A stretch of 64,000 bases of DNA, taken from positions 434,001 through 498,000 of the forward strand of contig CALYLX010000112.1 of assembly GCA_944990035.1 (NCBI GenBank), read 5' to 3'. Origin of the DNA: Clitopilus passeckerianus (taxonomy: Eukaryota; Basidiomycota; Agaricomycetes; Agaricales; Entolomataceae). Below, piece by piece: positions 56,011 to 64,000 of this stretch; the first letter of the stretch is position 1, and every line of letters begins with the position of its first letter. Both the position numbers and the translations under genes were made by a program. The notes under the pieces were generated by a model. The model saw only the letters and a list, made by a program, of their open reading frames with translations. It had not been told where the DNA came from and did no database searches.

Positions 56011-59000
56011 TCATCCTCGTGGTGGGCTCCTACTACTGCCTCCTAGACTTGCTCGACCTCTGCTCCTCGTGGATTGCTTGCGTATGCGTGTAAAAGGCGT
56101 TTCCTGGTGTTTGTGAGCAGCTTCCGAAGAACTGTCAGATTGATTTTCATCCGTGTTGTTCGAAGGTTCAACTTGCTCCTCCACCTGCTCATCCTCATCC
56201 TCTTCATGGATGCCAGTATGCAAAGACCGTTCCCAGCGAGCAAGTGATGTCGCTCCATCCAAGCACCGCAATGCATTGAAATCGACGTCTCTAAGCTCCT
56301 TTACGGGAATTCTCCACCTTCGCTTGGCAGAATCCAAGCCCATGTTTTCTTGTTTTGTGTGGCTGCGGTCCACCGGCTTGAGCCCATTATCCAGATATGC
56401 AGGTTTCTCTGGTACAGCCGCCAGGTTGCGAGGATCGGAAGGGAACTGCAGTGGTAACATATACCGCGAGTCCAAGAGTTCACCAAGAGCTGGAGGTGGT
56501 CGTGGCGACTCCCATGCATCGGCTTCCTGTATGGTTCCAAATAGTCTATCGATACTGGAAGGGAGCGACTGATCGGTTTGCGTTCGTATGGTGATCTCAG
56601 AAGCTGTGTCGCTCGACAGGTCCCCGCCACGAGAAGATGCGAAGTCTCGCTCTCTTTCTCCTGCCTATCGTTACGATGGATGAGGAAGATGAATAAAGTA
56701 TTGCCATTTGATTCATACCTCTTTCCGCAGCGCCTCTACGCCTAGTTTGACCCGATGCCTCTCCCAGTCTTTCTGTAGCTGTGTCAGATACTGAACGCAC
56801 TCCTCGCTTAGTTTCTCCTCGTTGACTTCATATTTATAGTCCCGCACGGCTCTCCGCATCTTCTCTTCCGGTAAGAAGCGACTTGTGAATACTCATGGAT
56901 TGCACCTACCTGCAGAGGATTGATGCTTTTCATAGTCTGTATTGTTGCAATCAATTCCGAGAAGTCCGTTATCGAGGATAGTCCCTTGCATTAATTCGTA
57001 TCAGCATTAATCCATATTTTCGAAAATGAGCGGGAATACCTGTAGCCAATGTAAGAGGTCTTTGACTGGTAGGAAGTGCGCCTGAATTCCTGCAGGCAAG
57101 TCCATCTGCTCGGCCCAGTCCTCCAAAATGGCGAGATTGAGCCCAATCTGTAAAGCCCTTGACCTAAAGATATTCTGTGGGCCCTGGAAGAGCAAAAGAT
57201 GCACATTAAGGATCACCTGCATAGATACTTCTTGCGAGTTATCATACGATTGAATAACTCGCCTTCATGACACTTCAGTATCTTGCCGGGGTCATAGAAA
57301 TGCTAGGCACTCACAAGAGGTCCAATACATAATTTGCGACCATATCTGCGTGGTAAAGGCTGGGTTCACGTGCGAAAGTGTTAAGAAGGTATGTAACGCG
57401 GTCAAAAACGAGGTGAGATCAGTAGGTGTAGATGATGTGGGTTCAGAAAAGATAGCAGCAAGATTGGATATAGATGGGCCTCGCCGCGAAGGACCGGCTC
57501 CAAGAGAAGCAAAGTTTCTGGATCCAGCTGAGCTCAACCCACTTGAACTCTTGGAAGGAGATAAAGGGTGACCAGGGGTAGGAGGAGACGAAGGTGCTCT
57601 ATGTCGAGAAAAGGTCGTTGAGGAGGATGTGCTGACCACGCGTTTCTTTGATGTGAGTGATTTAAAGAAGGACCAGTCCGATTCGAATTGTATAGAATCT
57701 AGTTCCGAGGAGGGTGGGGAAAAATCCAATAGAGTTGTATCGAAGATTTGGTCTATTCGTCGTTCGGCAAATCGAATGATGAAAACTAGGTCACGGAGGA
57801 GATGAAAGTCCATCATCGACCTGCTTCATAGAAGAGGGCAGACTTACCGAAAACAGAATTAATTACATCTTCCAATAGATCGAAAACCCCAACCACTTCA
57901 CACGCTTCATTGACTCTTTCGTCCGACCTCATGAGATGTAACCATATTGTCACGTTGTGTAGCCAAAACACCAGACAAGTAAGATCTTCGGCCTGCGACT
58001 ATGACAGTAGGAGTGAATAGCTTCCGGAGAATTATTTCCGGAATCTCTTACGAAGAATGTGTCTTCAATAACATCCGCTGCACCAAGGGCCAGGTCCTCA
58101 AGCCAAGACTGGTCGCATGTCAAGCAAGCGAACCTGACAAGGAGGTAGAGGGTGTTAGCCGGTGTTGAGTCGTTCATTGTGGGTCTGTAGTTGCATATGA
58201 GGGAGTCGAATATCTGTCCTAAGGCTGGAGGAGAGAAGACTAGCATGTTGCTGTAATCCGTGATTGGATTCTACAGAAGGTGTGAGTGACCTCAATTAAG
58301 TATATACGAATGAATACGAACACTGGATGGATCTGCTTCATCCTCTGAATCCTTCCCAAGGCTCGCATCTGCCTCCCAATCAGAACCCCACCAGGAATTG
58401 CTTATCCCCAGAATCCCACTGACAAGCTTGTGCGCCTCTCTTCGCTTCTCGTTCGACTTGGTTTGCTGCTCTAACAGCCTTCGCTTTTGCTCCAAACGAC
58501 CACCAGTCCAGCCTTCCCCTCTCATCCACTCTCCCAGAAGTAGAGCCACATCCTCGCGTCCAGGCAAAACGGAGTGGGCTGTAATCAAATCGAGAGGGGT
58601 TAATTTTCGACTCGTGAGTGCAAAGGGTGAGCATCCGTGGGTGAGGAGATAAGATACGAGGGTTGGTGGTGACAGAAGCGCAGCATGGTGTAGGGGAGTC
58701 CAGCCATCTGAGGGTTTGGTCACCCATTGGTCGAAGACGACGAGCATGTTGACCCACCTTGATCTGCTTTCAGGTCAGCACCCTGAGAAGTAAGCAGGCG
58801 CACGCATTCCTCTCGCTCTATATCCCGGTCAGAACCTGCACCAAAGCCCTGAATTGTGAGGCTAACGAGTCCAAGGCCATCTTCGTCCTTCCAGCCGAGA
58901 TCGACGTATGCCTGGGCTAGAGGGTCCGATAGCAGATACTGAAGGACTGTGTGTTCCCCGAATACACACGCACGGGCTAGGCAGTGACTGACTAGCTGTG

Positions 59001-59118
59001 ATCTCTGAACCGGTGTCAGGCCAGAATGGGATGAAAGGAGGGAATCAATGTAGCTCGGAGATGGGTATAGTGGGTAAAGATCTGGTTCGGGGGTTAGATC
59101 CACAGGTGCAGTGGGCAT
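56011..59118 (-). CDS. Ankyrin repeat and DIL domain protein
   Basis: Ankyrin repeats come first (HCLARACVFGEHTVLQYLLS, GWTPLHHAALLSPPTLVSYL, KLTPLDLITAHSVL). A DIL (dilute) domain follows, related to the myosin V cargo-binding tail: LVFSPPALGQIFDSLICNYR, LLRDLVFIIRFAERR, WSQIMYWTSCECL, LNLAILEDWAEQMDLP and PVKDLLHWLQ. Next come RRAVRDYKYEVNEEKLSEEC and a disordered, basic C-terminus. This architecture is a known fungal type of unclear function, presumably a scaffold in membrane or organelle transport. The ATG at 59118 is chosen. About eight exons, with a stop at 56011-56013. Confidence 0.82.
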
Positions 59119-59429
59119 TTCTTGTTGCTGCACTTTATGCCTCCTGAGATCTGACAGGAATGACCACGACGATGAGCTTGGTGAAGACGCGGGTAACCCA
59201 GTTCGCGTTCTCTCCCTTGCTTAGAAGACAAGTAAAGTCGTGGTTGCTATTCGTTAGGGTTCTCGAGAGTCGTCGTGATGAAAGCCTAATGGTCGTTATA
59301 CTGCGAATAGGGAGACTGGGTTGCATACGGGGTTGTCGTCGAATTGGTAACGCAACCGTCAACCATCGTGATCAGTGATCGTCAAAACCGGCCAAGTCAA
59401 AAAAATCTTGAAGCCGCACATTGACCATC
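59119..59429. other. Divergent promoter region between ankyrin-DIL gene and RRP15
   Basis: A shared 311-base upstream region of two divergent genes. No TATA box or repeat is evident. Confidence 0.4.
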
Positions 59430-60231
59430 ATGACTTCGGGACCTCCTGCAAAGCGCCAAAGATTGGAAGACGACTCGGAGAATGAGCGTTCTGGCGAATC
59501 TGACGTTAATGATGACGCTTCCATGTCCAGCGAGCAGGAGGGTAGCGACGAGGACTCCCCAGACACCGAAGACGAAATAAACAATGCTCAGCGTCAAAAG
59601 TCTCGTCAAACTAGCAAAAGAAAACTGCGGGCGACAAAATCTGATAACTTCGGTGCTACACTACAATCACTGCTGGAGACAAATGTACCATCTAGCCTCC
59701 CTCTCTCGTTGAAGCCCTCAATTGCAAGAAAACGGAATGATGAAAAACTGGAAGTGAAAGCAAGGAAGGTGCTTCGACAGCAAAAGAGAGAAAACGAGGA
59801 TAAACGAAGAATAACCGATGTTATTGGCGGATGGGGAGGGGAAAGTGAACGGGCATTGCGGAAGGTCGCTCAGCGTGGAGGTTTGTTCAATCATTGTGTA
59901 TTCCGGTCTCTCTTTTCAACCATATCTACAGTGGTAAAACTGTTTAACGCAATTCAACAGTCACAATCCAGTGCTTCAGCGGCCGTTGAGGAGGCTAAGG
60001 CTGCAAAAGGCTCGGGGAAACCAAGATTACCTGCGCCGACCGTTGAGGCTCCTACGAAGGCGAAGGCGAAAGCTAAAACCAAAGATAATATTATCGGCAG
60101 AGAGAAAACCGGTAAGGCATTCATCGTTATGAAGCATTTCGGATTTATGCTGAAGCTTCCGTTCAGCAGCTGCCGGCAGGAATGAATTCTTCGATATGAT
60201 TAGGTCGGGAGGCATTGTATCGAAAGTTTGA
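59430..60231 (+). CDS. Ribosomal RNA-processing protein RRP15
   Basis: Nucleolar protein required for 27S pre-rRNA processing and 60S subunit maturation. The N-terminus is acidic and Ser-rich. The conserved domain has SDNFGATLQSLLETNVPSSL, ARKVLRQQKRENEDKRRITD, ERALRKVAQRGVVKLFNAIQ across the intron 59881-59931, and the C-terminal EFFDMIRSGGIVSKV. A second intron begins at about 60112 and ends at about 60167. All junctions join in frame. Confidence 0.9.
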
Positions 60232-60578
60232 GGCTTCCCCAGCATAATACCTTCATATCGGGATGCGATGGAGGACCTGGCTCCATCTCACTCGGACCTC
60301 TGAGACGTTCGTTTGATCAATTGGCGACATGTTCGCATCCCGGTTACTTCTTCCACAGCTCTGGGTCCCTCGTCCAAGTGTTTTCCAGCAACTCATTTTA
60401 AGTATTTGTAGAACGCAGAGACGGATGCTGGTAGTGATAGTGCTGTATTATTGTAGGATGTCCACTTTATGGCAACTCAGATCAATCGAGACGAATTCAC
60501 AAGTCCCTACGACTTGCCCTAAACCAGAAAATCAACCGAGTTCATATATATTCGCACACTTGCAGGAAAAACGGTTTC
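60232..60578. other. Intergenic region before GID8
   Basis: A tandem 347-base region with the GID8 promoter. Open frames here are short and look non-coding. Confidence 0.35.
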
Positions 60579-61608
60579 ATGGTCAGTAAAACTGCTCTTC
60601 TGATTACCTTGGGCACCTAACTCAACAGTGTCGCTAGCCATCGAAACAGTTGATAGGTAAAGAAGAATGGGAGAGACGACTCCACGACGTACAGGTTACC
60701 AAAGAGTGAGTCTCATCTCCTTCGTACACCAGTAGGATGAATTTTTGAAATTGGGAATCTCTCTGACTTTTGCGTGAAGAGACTTTTATTATTTCCATCT
60801 GACAGAAAATTTCGTGGCCGCCTTTACATGATGCTAACTCGCTCTCTTGCAGTGACCTTAACAGGCTGATCATGGACTACCTGGTTATCGAAGGCTTTAA
60901 GTCTGCTGCTGAAGAGTTTGGTGCTGAAGCACATCTCGACCCACCTGTTGACCTCGATAGCATCCAGAGCCGGATGGACATCCGCGAAGCTCTCCAGCGG
61001 GGGGACATCGAGGAGGCGATCACCAGGGTCAACGACCTCAACCCCGAGGTGAGAATCAAAGTTCCCGCTCAAGTCCTTTCAAAGGATTAGAACCTTTCAT
61101 GCACCACTCTCAGACAATTCGTTGTCGGTGATGAAACAAACCAAAACTTCAGTCTTCAAAATGATCTTCAATTTCTCACCGACCATTCATTTGAACTTTT
61201 TTGTTGACATTGTTTTGTTTTTCTCAGATCTTGGACACCAACCCGGGGCTGTATTTCCATCTTCAACAACAACGATTGATTGAATACATTAGACAAGGCC
61301 AAATAACTGAGGCTTTGGAGTTTGCTCAATCTGAGATGGCACCTCGAGGGGAAGAAAGCCCCGAATTCCTCTCTGAATTGGAGCGAACCATGGCATTGCT
61401 TGCATTTGAATCATCTACATCCACGCCGGCAGCGATATCGGAGCTTCTATCTCCCGCTCAACGGATGAAGACCGCCGGCGAAGTTAATGCTGCGATCTTG
61501 GAGTCCTTGAGCCAAGGCAAGGAGGTCAAGTTGGTAGGTCTGCTGAAACTACTCTCGTGGGGTGAGCAGATGCTGGAAGAGAAAGCGGACTTTCCACGAC
61601 TAGAGTAG
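60579..61608 (+). CDS. GID8/TWA1 homologue, LisH-CTLH protein of the GID/CTLH ubiquitin ligase
   Basis: Core subunit of the GID (CTLH) E3 complex, which degrades gluconeogenic enzymes in yeast. Visible parts are KEEWERRLHDVQVTKDDLN, the LisH motif LIMDYLVIEGFKSAAEEF, the CTLH region REALQRGDIEEAITRVNDLN and LRQ-type LIEYIRQGQITEALEFAQ. The CRA part has ERTMALLAFES and RMKTAGEVNAAILES. Exons are 60579-60581 (the ATG alone), 60638-60705, 60853-61048 and 61228-61608, giving 215 residues in one frame. The start exon is inferred from donor and phase only. The last two introns (147 and 179 bases) are long for this window. Confidence 0.86.
61124..61183. repeat. Short inverted repeat inside a GID8 intron
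   Basis: GTCGGTGA at 61124-61131 is perfectly complementary to TCACCGAC at 61176-61183, with a 44-base loop. It lies in the longest intron of the gene and could bring its ends closer in the RNA. A box C-like GTGATGA (61128-61134) overlaps the left arm, but I see no CTGA box D. Confidence 0.35.
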
Positions 61609-61964
61609 TTTTCTCTGTATGTATATCAAGAATCCTTGTATAAAGTGCCGTTGTACCTTGTATCAATATCAATAACTGATGGCCTTCGCCTTGTAATGCT
61701 TAGTCAGCGCTGCTTGTTACTGGCAGCTCTACGACCTCCGCCAACAACGCCGCTGAAGACTGCAACGTTGTTGGTCTCAATCGACGTCCATCGTCGTTGA
61801 ACTTAACGACCGCGACGACTAACAGCTTTTACTGACTCCCTTCGCACCACAAACCGTGCGTCTCCCGGCTGCCGTTCGTTTCAACCCTGGGTCGCTTGTC
61901 CCTCTCCTTCATCTGCTAGCCGAACAACAAGTTCCCAGCAGGCCGTTCTTTTTGGCCCTCTTCA
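61609..61964. other. Intergenic region before the Bck1-like MAPKKK
   Basis: A tandem 356-base region. The last 100 bases are pyrimidine-rich, as expected of a leader and promoter. Nothing else is evident. Confidence 0.35.
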
Positions 61965-64000
61965 ATGTCTGAGGATGCTAGAGGCGCAAAACTGCGCAAC
62001 AGAGTCCTTTTCGTCGCCAATCCAAGCTCAAGCTCCGAAGATAGTGAAGAGGATCGTAGACGCGATATGAATGCCCAATATAATCACGGCAACTTTCGAC
62101 CAAATCGTGTCACCCAGAGATCTCCAGTATATAGCCACCACCCAACACCTCTAACAACCAACCTACCCTTTGCACAACTATCCCAAACCCCGTCATACCC
62201 TGGTGCCTCTTCACCCTCCAGCACTGGGTCCCCTGCGGCAGAAGAACCCAACCCCCCTTCCAGCGGTTCGGGCATCTCAAGCTCCCGCGGGGATCTCACA
62301 CCAGATACTTTGACAAGTCGAGAGCCATTGATGAGTAACGGCAATAGTGACAGAATTCTCAACGATTCCCGGGAGTGCAACACTTCTAGGACTGGAAGGA
62401 TTCTGCAGACACTCAAATCACCGTTTCACAGCAAAACTCAACCTCGGCTTCATCCTGATGTAATGAAGCGGCCACGGACAGTAGGTCACACATACTACCA
62501 ACACTAAATCAGCTCATCTTCCTTTCAGTCCCCGACTGTTTCAACCCCAGACTCTTCCTCCAGTCTTGCACCGCCTTCCATTGTCCCTTCAAATGTCCTT
62601 ATCGTAGTAACCACCGATTCAGATTGGTACGTTGCAGTGGACGTTGGTGGAGCCAAGAGTGCCTCCTTTGTTCGTGAATGCATATTCAACAAGGTGACTA
62701 TTTATGGTATTCATAACAGAGTCAGACTGACTGTGGACCCACCAAACAGCTCAATATACAAGATGACGAGCAGCTGCGGTTCGCCATATATCAAACCGAA
62801 ATGGGAGCGTTTGCTATCGGAGAGGCTCTTTCTGACGATAAGCTCTTCAGTCTCTGTCGTGATCATGGCGATTCGAAGGGTCCCTGAAGTTTTTCGTCTC
62901 ACATTCCTCTGCATCCGTCCATGAACCACCTTTCGACCCCACTCTCCGACAGCAACCCTACCGCCTCCAACGTTGCCTCCAAACTTGCCACCTCCAGCCC
63001 CTTCCTACCATGAGAGCAGCGCTCTTCGAATTAAGCGGCGGTCACGGAATGAGAGTGTCTCGTCCGTTCGCGATCCCAAGGAAGAAACTGCTGCTGGATA
63101 TGAGGCCGACTTGGAAACTACCAAAACTCCGTCTCATCCTACGCATATACCTTCAAGTTCTCAGCAGTCGTTAAACCACCTCCTTCCCTCCAACACCCCC
63201 TTCACCACATGCTCCGCGAAGGCCGAGTGGCCCCTTGGCCCGACCTGCTTCACCGAACTTCCGTCCAAGATCGAACACCCCACCCACCCAGAGCTCTGCT
63301 CTGAATGGAGAGGTTTCAAGCAGCCTACCGAACAAACTCTCCCCTCCCCCTTTACCGCCTCCACTCTCCCCAAACCGATCACATTTCTTCTCTCCTGATG
63401 AACGGGGTACTCTTACCAACTTTCATGACAGGTCGGGCTCTGATGCAGCTACTGAAAGAGAGCAGGCGTTAAAAAGCGCAGAGCAACCGTATCTGTCTAT
63501 GGGTAAAATATGGAGAACCCGCCAGTCGCAAGCGACCACAAGAATGCGGACAGAGCCCTCGCGGGAAACGTTATCAAACTTATCCCCACGCAAAGACAGC
63601 CGAAAGAAGGTGCCAGACCAAGATGATTCTCTCGGACGTTCCGATTCTTGGGTCTGGGTTGCTTCTGGGTCTGGCACACAACAATCAGAACTTTCTCCTC
63701 CAGTACATGACCTTCACAGATCGAATGCTCACGCCTCCCGCACAAATCTTCGACAACCTAACACACCAAGCAATTTCATATCTCCACTTACGGGAAGAAC
63801 TGTCGCCATTCCCAGTGCACCGAGGCAACCGCCTCCGGCTGTGCCTTCAATTAGTGAGCACCGTCAACCGGTCACGCGACCGGCTGGGAGACCCTTACCA
63901 GCACACCTTGTTGTATCGTGGAAAGCAGATCAGAAAAAGGGAGAGTCACCAAAACATCGGCTTGCGAAAGGCGCGAAGAGCATGGACAATTTGCGTGCGA
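61965..64000 (+). CDS. Bck1-like MAPKKK, N-terminal part (3' end outside window)
   Basis: The N-terminus is Ser/Pro-rich. The first conserved region is the RA-like domain found at the start of fungal Bck1-type MAPKKKs of the cell wall integrity pathway: IVVTTDSDWYVAVDVGGAKS, SFVRECIFNKLNIQDDEQLR, YQTEMGAFAIGEALSDDKLF and CRDHGDSKGSLKFFVSH. Introns are at 62481-62528 and 62694-62749. A long Pro-rich linker follows (PPTLPPNLPPPAPSYHES). The kinase domain must lie beyond the window. Frames change near 62945 and near 63180; a single frame is then open to the end of the window. Both shifts fit two missing bases or one extra. Confidence 0.78.

Noticed and set aside
1..64000. Transposons, CRISPR arrays or viral insertions
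   Set aside because: No reverse transcriptase, transposase, integrase or capsid-like motifs, no terminal repeats and no regularly spaced direct repeats were seen. Every long conserved frame belongs to an ordinary nuclear gene.

Overview
The window is nuclear DNA of a filamentous basidiomycete, most likely an Agaricomycete. The signs are about 34 densely packed protein genes on both strands, very many introns of about 45-65 nt with fungal GTRNGT donors and CTNAC-type branch sites, and a characteristic gene set: a Byr4/Bfa1-type septation regulator, a Cas1-type O-acetyltransferase, fungal Cut8/STS1, a CSL transcription factor, a Bck1-type MAPKKK and fungal Mim2. I found no tRNA, rRNA, transposon or CRISPR array.

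Layout. 1-4.9 kb: 3' end of an NRDE2 gene, then Byr4. 5.2-9.4 kb: urease accessory UreD followed by an ACS-family (allantoate permease-like) transporter, a plausible nitrogen-scavenging pair. 9.5-28 kb: a run rich in mitochondrial functions (m-AAA protease AFG3, ribosomal protein uS17m, a PP2C phosphatase with a presequence, a PPR protein, Mim2, helicase Mrh4), interleaved with WRAP73, prefoldin 6, Vps20, the U-box cyclophilin PPIL2 and a sugar transporter. 28-40 kb: a TM198-like membrane protein, a CSL factor, pyruvate kinase, a DXD glycosyltransferase and ribulose-phosphate 3-epimerase. 40-42 kb: two small secreted proteins with hydrophobic tails in tandem. 42-50 kb: a RING-CH ligase, an SLC25 carrier, an RNase-H-fold exonuclease-like protein with altered catalytic motifs and an unexplained coding region upstream of it, a second putative mitochondrial (PPR-like) protein and Cut8/STS1. 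50-64 kb: Cas1, a rhomboid, an ankyrin-DIL protein, RRP15, GID8 and the 5' part of a Bck1-like MAPKKK that runs off the end.

Two themes stand out. First, at least 15 genes are interrupted by small frame breaks. Most fit exactly one missing base, often in a homopolymer, and they hit housekeeping genes such as pyruvate kinase and AFG3. In five genes adding one base makes the spliced length divisible by three. This looks like homopolymer undercalling in the assembly rather than real gene decay, so automatic gene calls here will be fragmented. Second, exon structure is unusual: exons of 4, 9, 10, 11 and 13 nt, a start exon that is only ATG, GC-AG introns, one apparent GA-AG intron and several stopless introns of length 3n. 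I see no convincing previously undescribed multi-gene system. The best candidates for new biology are the exonuclease-like protein with its upstream coding region and the pair of small secreted proteins.
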